64,000 nt of DNA from Sphingobacteriales bacterium (GCA_004295245.1 REAR01000057.1:1-64000), one strand, 5' to 3'; shown: positions 1-8,919, numbered from the stretch's first letter. Numbers and translations: made by a program. Notes: generated by a model not told the origin, from the letters alone.

Positions 1-627
1 AACAAAACAAAAGGTAATAACAGTGGGTGGATAGTGATTACAATGGGCTGGGGGATGGCTGTTTTTACCGGTGTGTACGCATCTTTACACTTGGGTGGTA
101 AGGGCCATTTAAATCCTGCTGTTACCATTGCTATGGCTTACCTGGGTAATATTCCCTGGGAGGATGTGGGTGTTTTTATTTCGGCGCAATTTGCCGGTGC
201 TATAACAGGTGCCCTATTAGTTTGGTTAGCGTATCGCCAACATTTTGCTGTTACTGTTAATGCAGCTGATAAGTTGGCAGTTTTTTGCAATGCACCCGCT
301 ATAAGAAGCACTCCTAATAATTTAATAACAGAAATCATTGGCACATTTGTTTTGGTGCTGGGTGCTTTATTAATGTCTCCGGCAGAAGTAAAGCTGGGTG
401 CATTAGATGCGTTGCCGGTAGGTTTTTTAGTATTGGCCATAGGTTTATCACTGGGTGGGCCTACGGGTTATGCCATTAACCCTGCAAGAGATTTGGGGCC
501 GCGTATTGCGCATTTTATTTTACCAATACCCGGTAAAAGAGATAGCGATTGGAGTTACGCATGGATACCCGTTCTGGGTCCGGTACTGGGTGGTTTATTA
601 GCTGCTGTAATTTTTAATCTGTTGTAA
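1..627 (+). CDS. glpF: Glycerol uptake facilitator (MIP/aquaglyceroporin), 5' end outside window
   Basis: Inner-membrane channel of the major intrinsic protein family that lets glycerol and similar small neutral solutes cross by facilitated diffusion. The reading frame is open from base 1 (it starts NKTKGNNSGWIVITMGWG), so the true start lies to the left. Both pore motifs are visible: HLNPAVT in the first half and INPARDLGPR in the second. The Asp after the second NPAR is the usual mark of glycerol facilitators rather than water-only aquaporins. Hydrophobic segments alternate as expected. The next gene starts 2 bases after the stop. Family is certain; substrate is inferred from the Asp. Confidence 0.9.
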   Translation, partial: NKTKGNNSGWIVITMGWGMAVFTGVYASLHLGGKGHLNPAVTIAMAYLGNIPWEDVGVFISAQFAGAITGALLVWLAYRQHFAVTVNAADKLAVFCNAPAIRSTPNNLITEIIGTFVLVLGALLMSPAEVKLGALDALPVGFLVLAIGLSLGGPTGYAINPARDLGPRIAHFILPIPGKRDSDWSYAWIPVLGPVLGGLLAAVIFNLL

Positions 628-629
628 GT

Positions 630-1148
630 ATGAAAAAATATTTTGTATTGTTTGCAGTAATAGCCGTTGGGTATACTGTTACGGCACAAACACCCGAAGA
701 AAAATTAAAAGAGTTGGGCGTTGTATTGCCGACTGCATCAAAACCTATTGCTAATTATGTAAATGCAGTACGTACAGGTAACTTAATTTTTTTAGCAGGC
801 AAGGGCCCTAAACGTGCAGATGGTACTGATGTAACCGGTAAAGTAGGTAAAGACCTGACAATTGAACAGGGATATGAAGCGGCAAAGCTGGTTGCTATAA
901 ATCAACTGGCAGTGCTAAAAGCGGCATTAGGAGACTTAAAAAAAGTAAAGCGTATTGTAAAAGTATTGGGTATGGTGAATTGCGAAAGCAGTTTTACAGA
1001 ACAACCTAAAGTGATTAATGGCTTTTCTGATTTTATGGTAGCTGTGTTTGGAGAAAAAGGTAAACATGCCCGCAGTGCTGTAGGCATGCATGCATTACCA
1101 AATAATATTGCGGTAGAAATAGAATTAATTGTAGAAGTAGAAGATTGA
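630..1148 (+). CDS. Exported RidA/YjgF-family protein
   Basis: 172 residues. An N-terminal signal peptide (KKYFVLFAVIAVGYTVTAQ) is followed by a RidA/YjgF-like domain covering most of the protein. Cytoplasmic RidA proteins deaminate reactive enamine/imine intermediates, but this copy appears to be sent to the periplasm and belongs to the longer RidA-like branch (ARSAVGMHALPNNIAVEIE near the end). The arginine expected in the active pocket may be the R of HARSAVG, so activity is possible but unproven. It starts 2 bases after the glycerol facilitator stop and is probably cotranscribed with it. A strong hairpin terminator follows. Confidence 0.78.
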   Translation: MKKYFVLFAVIAVGYTVTAQTPEEKLKELGVVLPTASKPIANYVNAVRTGNLIFLAGKGPKRADGTDVTGKVGKDLTIEQGYEAAKLVAINQLAVLKAALGDLKKVKRIVKVLGMVNCESSFTEQPKVINGFSDFMVAVFGEKGKHARSAVGMHALPNNIAVEIELIVEVED

Positions 1149-1163
1149 AATAAAATGGGATAA

Positions 1164-1197
1164 AAGAAAAAGAGCGGCTTAGCCGCTCTTTTTCTTT
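1164..1197. terminator. Bidirectional rho-independent terminator
   Basis: Arms AAGAAAAAGAGCGGC and GCCGCTCTTTTTCTT around a TTA loop give a near-perfect 15-bp stem with A/T flanks on both sides. It lies between convergent genes (RidA-like on +, membrane protein on -), so it can serve both. Confidence 0.85.
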
Positions 1198-1202
1198 TAT
1201 CG

Positions 1203-1691
1203 TCATATAATTAATACAAGCAGCCAGATTGCCGCCCAAACAATTAAACCAATCCAGGCCCATTTAACACGCTTTTTCTTTTTCTCGTCATTAATAAGAT
1301 AGGCAATAAGAACACCTATTAAACCTACAAATAAACCCAATAAAAAACCACCTACATGAAAGCCATCTGTGCCAGCGGCGGGTTTATAATATTTCAACAG
1401 TTTTTTATTATTTACAGTGCCATCCTCGTTAATGCTGGCTCGTAATTGCTTTTGCGCCTTTTTAAACATCAGCTTATTGGCTACAGACATTTTTTCTCCG
1501 GTTAATTGCTGTAGTTCATTTACGTTAATCTCTGATAAATCTAAAAGAGAAATGGTAAGCCCGGTTTTGCCAATGGGTACTTTAATAGCTGCCGCATAAA
1601 CTGGCTTTGGTGAAGGGGTGCTTACTTCTGACGCTGCAAATGAAATTGTAATACAGCAAATGGCTGCAATGAGTAAGAGGTGTTTTCTCAT
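1203..1691 (-). CDS. Exported protein with two C-terminal membrane segments, unknown function
   Basis: 162 residues. A signal peptide (about residues 1-20) is followed by a polar region of about 90 residues containing a Lys/Gln-rich stretch (MFKKAQKQLRASINEDG). A glycine-rich transmembrane segment (GGFLLGLFVGLIGVLIAYLI), a basic loop (NDEKKKKRVKW) and a final hydrophobic helix follow. No catalytic motif was recognised. The layout resembles small Bacteroidota envelope proteins of unknown role. It is monocistronic, convergent with the RidA-like gene, and separated from the aminotransferase gene by a repeat element. Confidence 0.7.
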   Translation of the reverse strand: MRKHLLLIAAICCITISFAASEVSTPSPKPVYAAAIKVPIGKTGLTISLLDLSEINVNELQQLTGEKMSVANKLMFKKAQKQLRASINEDGTVNNKKLLKYYKPAAGTDGFHVGGFLLGLFVGLIGVLIAYLINDEKKKKRVKWAWIGLIVWAAIWLLVLII

Positions 1692-1820
1692 GGTTTAAGC
1701 TTTTGTTGGTGAGGAATGTTTTTAGTTCTAACTATTGAAAGTACAAATTGTTTACTTACGTTGTTGGGTATTTTTAAATAATAAATAAGGCTTTATGTAT
1801 AGCCCCTATTTGTGTAAAAG

Positions 1821-1868
1821 TTAAACTGAGCGTAGCAACGATGTTGCTATGATCCCGAACGTTCGGGG
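1821..1868 (+). repeat. Intergenic repeat, subfamily B, with CCCGAACGTTCGGG palindrome
   Basis: Bases 1821-1850 carry the B-type head (AACTGAGCGTAGCAAC) and the hairpin core GCAACGATGTTGC. They are followed by a perfect 14-bp palindrome CCCGAACGTTCGGG at 1854-1867. The same palindrome, one base different, adjoins the copy near 41740. Confidence 0.85.
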
Positions 1869-1882
1869 CAGTGGCTGGTAAA

Positions 1883-3064
1883 CTATATTGTATTTAACCC
1901 CTGCACAATAATGCTGCAGGCTTTTTTTATTTCAGCTTCTGTAATAATTAACGGCGGAGCAATGCGCAGGCAATGGGGTGCAAATAAAAACCAGTCGGTA
2001 AATACCCCTTGCTCAAGACAATAGTCAATTAATTTTTTTGTAGTGTCAAAGCTGTCCAGCTCAACAGCCATCCATAGCCCAAAAGAGTGAATGGCTTTTA
2101 TGGCGGGATGCTGCAATTGTTTTTTAAAAATCAGCTCTTTCTGGGCAACTGTTTCTATATGCTTTTCTGCCAGCAATGCATTGAGCCCGGCCATGCCGGC
2201 TGCGCAGCTAACAGGATGGCCGCCAAAAGTGGTAATATGTCCTAAAATAGGGTTGTTTGTAAAAGCATCCATCAATTGTTTTGATGCAATAAAAGCACCC
2301 AATGGCATACCGGCACCCAGTGCCTTACCCAGTAAGAGTATATCGGGTACTATATTAAAATGCTCAAAAGCCCATAGCTTACCGGTACGGCCAAAGGCGG
2401 CTTGTATTTCATCTAATATAAGTAGTGTGCCATATTCATTACACTTGTTACGCAAAGCCTGCATCCATTGCATAGAGGGGGCTTTTACCCCACTTTCTGC
2501 TTGTATGGTTTCTACTATTACGCAGGCTGTTTTATGACTGATTTGCTGCAACGATTCAAGAGCATTATACTCCAGGTGTAATACATCAGGCAGTAAGGGG
2601 CGGAAGGCATTTCGCCAATACTCATCGCCCATAACACTGAGTGCCCCTTGTGTAGAGCCATGGTACGAATTTTTAAATGCAATTATTTGTGTACGATTAG
2701 TAACCCGCTTGGCCAGTTTCATAGCACCTTCTGTTGCCTCTGTGCCAGAATTGGTAAAGTAAACACTATTAAGAGAATTGGGTAACAGTTCTGCTAAACG
2801 TTTGGCATAGTGTACTTGTGGTGTTTGCACCAGCTCTCCGTAAACCATAATATGCAGGTACTGATTGGCCTGTTGCTGTATTGCGCTTACTACAGCTGGG
2901 TGGCAATGCCCGATATTACAAACACTAATGCCACCAATCAAGTCTAAATATGCGCTGCCGTTTTTTTCATAGAGATACATGCCTGCGGCTTTTTCAATTT
3001 CTATAGCCAGCGGTGCTGTTGATGTTTGGGCAATATGCTGTAAAAAAAGTTGGCGCATGTTCAT
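1883..3064 (-). CDS. Class III pyridoxal-phosphate aminotransferase
   Basis: Fold-type I aminotransferase of the acetylornithine/ornithine/4-aminobutyrate group. Landmarks are NSGTEATEGAMK (phosphate binding), ILDEIQAAFGRTGK (the Asp that contacts the cofactor pyridine nitrogen), and the Schiff-base lysine in LLLGKALGAGMPLGA. About 391-393 residues, the normal family length. A longer frame reaches 3079, but a TATTTTTG promoter box occupies 3069-3076, so translation should begin at the ATG at 3064 or 3058. It stands alone, with no arginine or GABA genes nearby, so the exact amino donor is unresolved. Confidence 0.85.
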   Translation of the reverse strand: MNMRQLFLQHIAQTSTAPLAIEIEKAAGMYLYEKNGSAYLDLIGGISVCNIGHCHPAVVSAIQQQANQYLHIMVYGELVQTPQVHYAKRLAELLPNSLNSVYFTNSGTEATEGAMKLAKRVTNRTQIIAFKNSYHGSTQGALSVMGDEYWRNAFRPLLPDVLHLEYNALESLQQISHKTACVIVETIQAESGVKAPSMQWMQALRNKCNEYGTLLILDEIQAAFGRTGKLWAFEHFNIVPDILLLGKALGAGMPLGAFIASKQLMDAFTNNPILGHITTFGGHPVSCAAGMAGLNALLAEKHIETVAQKELIFKKQLQHPAIKAIHSFGLWMAVELDSFDTTKKLIDYCLEQGVFTDWFLFAPHCLRIAPPLIITEAEIKKACSIIVQGLNTI

Positions 3065-3068
3065 TTGC

Positions 3069-3076
3069 CAAAAATA
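3069..3076 (-). promoter_or_regulatory. -7 box of aminotransferase promoter
   Basis: TATTTTTG on the minus strand matches the Bacteroidota TAnnTTTG consensus. Only 4 bases separate it from the ATG at 3064, so the transcript should begin at or next to the start codon. No clear -33 TTTG is seen. Confidence 0.5.
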
Positions 3077-3139
3077 CAAATACCGTTGGGTTATATTAAT
3101 AGAGAAACAGGATATTTGTAATTCATTAAAAAAGTAACC

Positions 3140-3673
3140 ATGCCTGTAATATTACCAGTAGAAGGAGTACATCCACAATTTGGAGAAGATTGTTTTATTG
3201 CCCCAAATGCTACCATTGTGGGCGATGTGGTAACCGGCAATCAATGCAGCATCTGGTTCAATGCCGTGGTGCGAGGAGATGTTAACAGCATTCGCTTGGG
3301 TAATAAAGTAAATGTGCAGGATGGAGCCGTTATACATGCCACTTACAAAAAAACAAAAGCAATTATTGGTAATAATGTATCTATTGGGCACAATGCTATT
3401 GTGCATGGCTGCACCCTGCACGACAATGTATTAATTGGTATGGGCTCTATTGTAATGGATAATGCAATAGTGCATAGTAATACTATTATTGCCGCCGGTG
3501 CTGTGGTTTTAGAAGGAACGATTTGTGAAGCCGGAAGTATTTATGCCGGAGTGCCTGCCAAAAAAGTAAAAGATATTTCTAAAGATCTTATCAGCGGAGA
3601 AATTAACCGCATTGCTGATAATTATATTAAATACTCCGGCTGGTTTAAAGACGCATCAGCCCAAGCATCTTAA
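3140..3673 (+). CDS. Gamma-carbonic-anhydrase-like hexapeptide-repeat protein
   Basis: 177 residues forming a left-handed beta-helix of hexapeptide turns (for example IAPNATIVGDV, VSIGHNAIVHG, VLIGMGSIV). The three metal-ligand histidines of the gamma-carbonic anhydrase/YrdA family are present: H66 in VIHAT, and H84 and H89 in GHNAIVHG. As in YrdA/PaaY-type proteins, the acidic loop of the archaeal enzyme Cam is absent. It is probably a cytoplasmic trimer binding metal at subunit interfaces; whether it hydrates carbon dioxide cannot be read from sequence. It is divergent from the aminotransferase gene across about 75 bases. Confidence 0.85.
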   Translation: MPVILPVEGVHPQFGEDCFIAPNATIVGDVVTGNQCSIWFNAVVRGDVNSIRLGNKVNVQDGAVIHATYKKTKAIIGNNVSIGHNAIVHGCTLHDNVLIGMGSIVMDNAIVHSNTIIAAGAVVLEGTICEAGSIYAGVPAKKVKDISKDLISGEINRIADNYIKYSGWFKDASAQAS

Positions 3674-3701
3674 AACCAACAGCTATTTTAGGGCTTGCCT
3701 G

Positions 3702-3726
3702 TCGATGAAATTTGTACGTTCATCGA
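3702..3726. repeat. Small inverted repeat after gamma-CA gene
   Basis: TCGATGAA (3702-3709) and TTCATCGA (3719-3726) form an 8-bp stem with a 9-base loop. There is no downstream T-run, so it is a poor terminator and its role is unknown. Confidence 0.4.
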
Positions 3727-3804
3727 AAGCTACAGACCAGTGCTTGCGCGGGGCATATAATATTTGTAGTTTTAATACGTTGATATTACAAATCATTGTA
3801 TCCG

Positions 3805-3990
3805 ATGAAAGCACGTACACTCTTCTCTCTTTTCTTATCCCTTTTCATGCTGTGCATGCTTTCCTCCTGTAGCGTTTGGAACAAACTTTTTCCACCAAAA
3901 AGTGGTTGCCCAAGCAATGGTAAAAATGTGGGTGCAGAGCGGTTATTAAGTGGCGAAAAAGTACCTAAGGCAAAAAAATTCAAAGCGTAG
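3805..3990 (+). CDS. Small lipoprotein, unknown function
   Basis: 61 residues from the ATG at 3805; an upstream TTG at 3796 is in frame but unlikely. The N-terminus is a lipoprotein signal (MKARTLFSLFLSLFMLCM followed by LSSC), so the mature protein would be a tail of about 40 residues attached to a membrane lipid. The tail is Lys/Gly/Pro-rich (FPPKSGCPSNGKNVGAERLL) and has no recognised domain. Such short lipoproteins with a G-C-P-S-N-G-K motif occur in Bacteroidota without assigned function. Confidence 0.65.
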   Translation: MKARTLFSLFLSLFMLCMLSSCSVWNKLFPPKSGCPSNGKNVGAERLLSGEKVPKAKKFKA

Positions 3991-4043
3991 AGAATCATCC
4001 TGTGTAACAGCGGGGTATTTTATAAATTTAAATCCGTCCCTTT

Positions 4044-4376
4044 ATGAGCCTTACATTACGTACCGATTTTGGTTGTACCGAAGCCGTTATAGATGACGAT
4101 TGCGGTCAGAAAAGATTTTATGAAGTGGCTGATATTTTATGCGATGAGCTGAATATCAAATTTGTAAATAAGTTGGATGATTTTGACTCGCTGGTATGGG
4201 AGTTTAATTACAAAGGCCACACCCTAACCCTGCATTACAATATTTATACAGGCATTTCTATTTACCCGCGTAAATTCAGAGAGGCTGTTCGTAAAGAAAA
4301 CGATGCGGTGGTAGAAGTAGCCCGCTATTTAGAAACAAAATTATTAGTAAATACCGCTAAAAGATATCTATCATAG
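4044..4376 (+). CDS. Conserved small protein, unknown function
   Basis: 110 residues, soluble and acidic, with no signal peptide or membrane segment. The sequence suggests a compact alpha/beta fold (WEFNYKGHTLTLHYNIYTGISIYP looks like consecutive strands). No motif gives a function. It has its own strong terminator immediately downstream and the 5' leader after the small lipoprotein gene is about 50 bases. Confidence 0.65.
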   Translation: MSLTLRTDFGCTEAVIDDDCGQKRFYEVADILCDELNIKFVNKLDDFDSLVWEFNYKGHTLTLHYNIYTGISIYPRKFREAVRKENDAVVEVARYLETKLLVNTAKRYLS

Positions 4377-4407
4377 TTTCAGTTGGTCGTATCCTTTATG
4401 TTAGTTT

Positions 4408-4436
4408 CCCCGGCATTTTTGCCGGGGTTTTTATTT
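4408..4436 (+). terminator. Rho-independent terminator
   Basis: CCCCGGCA (4408-4415) pairs with TGCCGGGG (4420-4427) around a 4-base T loop and is followed by TTTTTATTTT, 31 bases after the preceding stop codon. Confidence 0.9.
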
Positions 4437-4478
4437 TGCAGAAGTATTGGTTTATTACAGACATTTGAATGTTTATTA

Positions 4479-4505
4479 AGCATCGTTGCGTCGCACTCTT
4501 GTGCT
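4479..4505 (-). repeat. Intergenic repeat, subfamily A
   Basis: Reverse-oriented copy reading AGCATCGTTGCGTCGCAC followed by TCTTGTGCT, in the 240-base gap before the L,D-transpeptidase gene. Confidence 0.8.
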
Positions 4506-4617
4506 TTTAGATATGTGGGCAGCAAGTGCAATGCAATGATTACATACTGTTTTTTTTTAGTAGCGCCTCATAAATACAATGCAATTTTGCAGTAACTATT
4601 TAAACTTTTTTATTTTT

Positions 4618-6204
4618 ATGAAGTTTACCGTTTTATGCGCCATACTAAGCACCTGTATTCTTTTCTCCTGTAAAGAAGAAAAAAAGAAAGCTGTAGCCAC
4701 CTCAGAACCTATAACTATAGCAGAGTCTGTAACACAATTATACATAGATAGCAGCCGCATTGAAAGCTTTATTGTTGCAAACAAGCTTACAGACTCTATG
4801 GCCAACCGGCTGCGGCAGTTTTATACTGGCAGAGGCTATCAATATGCGTGGTTTAATAATGATGGGTTGGCTGAATATACCGATGCGTTCTATAATATGT
4901 ATGTTGATTATGCTGCCTATGCTGGAGATAGTGCTGCTGTATATAAAATGCTTCCGGCTATTTATGATAGCGTGGTTACTGCCATGGCATTTAATGCAAA
5001 GGATACTATCACCAGCACTGCAGAACTCTTACTTACGCTTCAGTTTTTTAGGTATGCCCGCCGGGCTTATGCAGGTAACCCGCAGTTAGATGCCAAAGAA
5101 TTGGAATGGTTTATACCTCGTAAAAAACTAAACCTTCCTGTATTGTTAGATAGTATGCTGGCTGCAAAAGAAAAAGATATATCGGCTTATGAGCCCGTTA
5201 ACAGGCAATACCATTTATTAAAAGAATACCTGATAAAATATTACGCTATTGAAAAACGGGGTGGTTGGAGCCCGATAGTTATTGCTACCAAAAAAATTGA
5301 AGTAGGCGATACCGCATCGGGAATTGCACTAGTAAAACAACGCCTTTTTTTAACCGGAGATTTAGCGGCAGTTGATACCAGTAATGAGTTTAATGCAGCT
5401 TTAATGCTAGCTATAAAAAATTTCCAGCACCGGTATGGTTTTAATGAAGATGGAAAACTGAGCAACAGCCTGCTAGCAGAAATGAACCGGCCAATAACAG
5501 AACGTATACAGCAACTATTAATTAATATGGAGCGCATTCGCTGGGTGCCTGCTACGCCCACTACTGACTACCTGCTGGTAAATATTCCAGAATTTAAACT
5601 GCATGTATATGAAAAAGGACAGTATGCTTTTAATATGAATGTGGTAGTTGGTACAGCAGCTAACAGCACCGTTATTTTTAATGGCAACTTAAAGCATGTT
5701 GTTTTTAGCCCTTACTGGAATGTGCCACCCGGCATTTTAAAAAACGAAGTATTGCCTGCCATTAAACGCAACTCCAATTATCTGGCAAAGCATAATATGG
5801 AGTGGAATGGTGGTGCGGTACGGCAAATGCCCGGGCCTAAAAATTCATTGGGTCTTGTAAAATTTTTATTTCCCAATACTTATAATATTTATTTACACGA
5901 TAGCCCTGCAAAAAGTCTGTTTGAAGAAAGTAAAAGGGCTTTCAGCCACGGGTGCATACGGGTGGCAGCGCCTAAAAAGTTAGCCGGCTTTTTATTAAAG
6001 CCTTATCCAGAGTGGACCGATGAAAAAATTACAGCAGCCATGAACAAAGGCAAAGAACAGTATGTTGGCTTACAAAAAACAGTGCCTGTGTTTATAGGTT
6101 ATTTTACTGCATGGGTTGACAGAGATGGCAAACTTAATTTTAGAAATGATATATATGGGCACGATAAAAGAATGGCGCAGCGTTTATTTAGTGCAGCCAA
6201 ATAA
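4618..6204 (+). CDS. L,D-transpeptidase (YkuD/YcbB-like) lipoprotein
   Basis: About 528 residues from ATG 4618. An upstream in-frame ATG at 4579 overlaps a promoter-like CAATTTTG and would spoil the signal peptide. The lipobox is LFSC. A large N-terminal helical region is followed by a peptidoglycan-binding-like domain (VKQRLFLTGDL, NFQHRYGFNEDGKL), then the YkuD catalytic domain (YLLVNIPEFKLHVYEKGQ to the end). The active-site motif SHGCIRV places the catalytic Cys near residue 446, with its His two residues earlier. The family cross-links or remodels peptidoglycan in the periplasm. The architecture matches the YcbB/LdtD type. Confidence 0.88.
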   Translation: MKFTVLCAILSTCILFSCKEEKKKAVATSEPITIAESVTQLYIDSSRIESFIVANKLTDSMANRLRQFYTGRGYQYAWFNNDGLAEYTDAFYNMYVDYAAYAGDSAAVYKMLPAIYDSVVTAMAFNAKDTITSTAELLLTLQFFRYARRAYAGNPQLDAKELEWFIPRKKLNLPVLLDSMLAAKEKDISAYEPVNRQYHLLKEYLIKYYAIEKRGGWSPIVIATKKIEVGDTASGIALVKQRLFLTGDLAAVDTSNEFNAALMLAIKNFQHRYGFNEDGKLSNSLLAEMNRPITERIQQLLINMERIRWVPATPTTDYLLVNIPEFKLHVYEKGQYAFNMNVVVGTAANSTVIFNGNLKHVVFSPYWNVPPGILKNEVLPAIKRNSNYLAKHNMEWNGGAVRQMPGPKNSLGLVKFLFPNTYNIYLHDSPAKSLFEESKRAFSHGCIRVAAPKKLAGFLLKPYPEWTDEKITAAMNKGKEQYVGLQKTVPVFIGYFTAWVDRDGKLNFRNDIYGHDKRMAQRLFSAAK

Positions 6205-6235
6205 TAACTGATTTATTGCTGCCACATGTACTGCC

Positions 6236-6265
6236 GATGAACTGAGCGTAGCAAGGATGCTGCTA
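6236..6265 (+). repeat. Intergenic repeat, subfamily B
   Basis: Forward B-type copy (GATGAACTGAGCGTAGCAAG then GATGCTGCTAT) between the convergent L,D-transpeptidase and DUF5686 genes. Confidence 0.8.
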
Positions 6266-6286
6266 TAGAAAATTAATGCCGGTTTA

Positions 6287-8794
6287 TTAAAATGCCAAAC
6301 GGAAACTAAAGAAAGCTCCAAAGCGCTTATTGCGTTCTGCAGGCAGGGGGCGTGGAGCGAGGCGCCATATAAAATCCATACGAAACACTTTGAAGATATT
6401 GTCTACGCCGGTACCAACTTCCATATACGTTTTGCCGTCAAGCGATTGAAATTTATAATCTGGCGAAGTATTGAATTGTTTATTGCTTTCGCTTAAGCTG
6501 CCCCATAAACCTTTAAGCGTCCAAAACTGCCTGAATTTTAATTTACGGGTAAGGGGAATAAAACGGAAGAGGCCGTTGCCTATATTATGCTCCAGGTTAA
6601 ATCCGGCATAGCGGTCGTGCAAATACTCCCACCGGTTCATTAAATTATAGGCGTATTTATTGTAATAATAAATTTCATTGCCAGGCGCCACATCCAGCAT
6701 CATAAAAGGTAAGGTGCCGGTAGTTTTACCTGCAAAAACATTATAGTATAAGCTACCATAGGGGGCTATTTTTAAGTAGTCAGATACATTAGCAAATAGC
6801 TTGTAATAATTATAGTTGCTTTTAAAAATTCCCTTTGTGCCTTTTGTAATGCGCAGCTCTGCAATTGGAAACTCGCTGCCCAAACTATACCTATAAAAAG
6901 TATTTTCAAGAAATTTTTCGTTGTAAGCAAAACGCAGGCGCAAAGTGGTTTCAAAGGTGTTTAAAGTGTTACTGGCGGTATAAATATCTTTAGGCGGCAG
7001 GTTCATTAACGGATTATATTTAAACTGTGTGCCTGTAAGTTTTACAGATAAACCGGGTGTCCATTCTTTAAATAAAGAAACAGTGGCTTCTTCTGTAAAT
7101 AAAAATTTAATGGGTACGTTTTTTTTTCGGATAGCCAATGCAAAAATATTATCCTGGCTTACTTCGTCCATGTAATGTTGGCCATAATCCATATCTTTTG
7201 AATACTTGGCAAAAATATAGCTCCGTGGGTTTTTGTTAAAGAGATACATGCCATCTACCTGGTATTTAAATTTTTGGTCTTTAAAACCATAGGCAAGGTA
7301 GCCATGTAAAATAAGGTTCTTATTAAAATGCCGGTTGGTGCCTAAATCCCAACGTAAGCGTAGCCCCTCTACCACATTACTAAAAATCCAATTTTGCCAA
7401 GGCCCTATTTCATAATTGCCTACTGGCAAGTACCCCGTTCCTATAAAATTAATCATGCGGGTATACTTTTTAAATAGGGGCATCTTTTGCAGTGTATCAA
7501 TCATTAAGTACACTGCTTTTTCGTTTTTATTCAGGTCTTCATGGCGCTGGTTTTTCCAAAATTCATCGGCCAATTCGCTGGCGCCATTAGTTATTATAAT
7601 TTCATTCAATACTTTATTTTGCTTAACAGAATCGGCAATAAAGGATTGGTTAACCACCACATCTTTATAGGTGGTGGTTTTTCTGCCAATAACACCAAAA
7701 CGTGTTTTTCCAATAGGGGCAATATCTACTACAAATTTGTCTTTGGTTAAAAACCAGGTAGAGTCATCAATAAGCCGGTATTCTTGTATCATACTCAGCT
7801 TTTCAACAAAGTTAATATTCGCTTCTTTGCTTAAGAACAGGTTCATTTTTTGTACAGCCCAGGTAGTATCGTGCACCCAGCAATCGCCTTCAAATGTATT
7901 TTCTCCTTTGCGCTTGGGCTGAAAAGTCATATGAATAAGGCGGCGGTTATTTACAAACTGCGAGTCAAGAACTTTGTAGTTGTAATACGCATCACCATTA
8001 TCGCTCAACGGGCTTACAAACTGTTTATCAAACACCGGTATAAAGTTGGCATAAACATTTACGTTTTGATCGGTGCCGCCTAAAAGTTTGCTGGCACTTT
8101 CATTGTTTACACCTTGTGTTTTGCTTCCTTTAATTATTTCCTTGGTACGGTAAGGGCTTTTCTGATAAAAGTAATCAGAGATGGTCTCTGTTAAAAAAAC
8201 AGGTAAGAAGGGGGCTGCTTCAGTGCTATCCACATTATCCAGTATAAAACCAAAAGGCTTTAATAAGCCCATTTGTTTCATTTTGTCTTTATTAATGCGG
8301 TTCAAATCCAACTCCAGCTTATTGTAAAGCTCATAAGCAAAATTGTCAAACCGGTAGCGGTCGTTAAACTTCTTACGTTTTACAATTCGTTTCCACATTA
8401 AAAGCCCACGGTCAATTTTTTTGCGCACTATAGCTTCACTGGTTAGTTTACCCCGGTCCAGGCCTATTACTATTTCTATTTCATTGCCAACGGCTCGTTT
8501 TAAAAAATCGCCACCAATAAATACTTTATAATCTTTATAGCCAACATAACTCACCAGCAGCGTATCTCCAGGCCAATCAGAAAATCTGAAAATGAAATTA
8601 CCGGCAGAGTCGCTAAGCTTGCCTCCAGAAGATTTTATGAATTGTATGGATGCAAAAGGGATTCTTTCGTCACTCAGGGCGTCTTTTATATAACCTTTTA
8701 CAACCTTGGTTTGCGCTGTGCAGAGCTGTGCCAGAAGTAAAAAAGATACAATCAATAAAGTTCCTAACGGTTGTTGTTTCAAGCGAGTAAGCAT
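6287..8794 (-). CDS. DUF5686 outer-membrane protein with carboxypeptidase-regulatory-like domain
   Basis: 835 residues. A signal peptide (ending near LCTAQ) is followed by a CarboxypepD_reg-like beta-sandwich (VKGYIKDALSDERIPFASIQ to about residue 95), a Bacteroidota-specific DUF5686 region, and a long C-terminal half rich in alternating aromatic/polar strands. The protein ends FFSFRLAF, the aromatic terminal strand expected of an outer-membrane beta-barrel. The same N-terminal domain is found on SusC/TonB-dependent receptors, but no TonB plug is seen here, and the function is unknown. A TACTTTTG box lies 7 bases before the ATG. Confidence 0.82.
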   Translation of the reverse strand: MLTRLKQQPLGTLLIVSFLLLAQLCTAQTKVVKGYIKDALSDERIPFASIQFIKSSGGKLSDSAGNFIFRFSDWPGDTLLVSYVGYKDYKVFIGGDFLKRAVGNEIEIVIGLDRGKLTSEAIVRKKIDRGLLMWKRIVKRKKFNDRYRFDNFAYELYNKLELDLNRINKDKMKQMGLLKPFGFILDNVDSTEAAPFLPVFLTETISDYFYQKSPYRTKEIIKGSKTQGVNNESASKLLGGTDQNVNVYANFIPVFDKQFVSPLSDNGDAYYNYKVLDSQFVNNRRLIHMTFQPKRKGENTFEGDCWVHDTTWAVQKMNLFLSKEANINFVEKLSMIQEYRLIDDSTWFLTKDKFVVDIAPIGKTRFGVIGRKTTTYKDVVVNQSFIADSVKQNKVLNEIIITNGASELADEFWKNQRHEDLNKNEKAVYLMIDTLQKMPLFKKYTRMINFIGTGYLPVGNYEIGPWQNWIFSNVVEGLRLRWDLGTNRHFNKNLILHGYLAYGFKDQKFKYQVDGMYLFNKNPRSYIFAKYSKDMDYGQHYMDEVSQDNIFALAIRKKNVPIKFLFTEEATVSLFKEWTPGLSVKLTGTQFKYNPLMNLPPKDIYTASNTLNTFETTLRLRFAYNEKFLENTFYRYSLGSEFPIAELRITKGTKGIFKSNYNYYKLFANVSDYLKIAPYGSLYYNVFAGKTTGTLPFMMLDVAPGNEIYYYNKYAYNLMNRWEYLHDRYAGFNLEHNIGNGLFRFIPLTRKLKFRQFWTLKGLWGSLSESNKQFNTSPDYKFQSLDGKTYMEVGTGVDNIFKVFRMDFIWRLAPRPLPAERNKRFGAFFSFRLAF

Positions 8795-8801
8795 ACCGGT
8801 T

Positions 8802-8829
8802 CAAAAGTACTATTTAACGGTTACCCAAA
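8802..8829 (-). promoter_or_regulatory. Promoter of DUF5686 gene
   Basis: On the minus strand TTTG (8829-8826), a 16-base spacer and TACTTTTG (8809-8802) fit the Bacteroidota -33/-7 pattern. Only 7 bases separate the -7 box from the ATG. Confidence 0.5.
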
Positions 8830-8894
8830 TTGCTAAAGTATTTTTAATACGATATTTTATGGGCAAAAGGTTTGCTGGAATGATAAAATATTCG

Positions 8895-8902
8895 TTACTT
8901 TG
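8895..8902 (+). promoter_or_regulatory. -7-like box before membrane protein gene
   Basis: TTACTTTG is one mismatch from TAnnTTTG. It overlaps the GTG at 8902 that could otherwise be read as a start codon, which supports the ATG at 8920 as the real start. Confidence 0.4.
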
Positions 8903-8919
8903 TGTTTCAAAGTGCTTTT

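Noticed and set aside
2091-2537. 148-residue open frame on + strand inside the aminotransferase gene
   Set aside because: It is antisense to a well-conserved enzyme gene and is Cys/Ser-rich without domain features.
8295-8315. GGTTCAAATCC resembling a tRNA T-arm
   Set aside because: It lies in the DUF5686 coding sequence with no acceptor or anticodon arm around it.
8895-8919. GTG at 8902 as start of the membrane protein gene
   Set aside because: It coincides with the promoter-like TTACTTTG; the ATG at 8920 gives a normal N-terminus.
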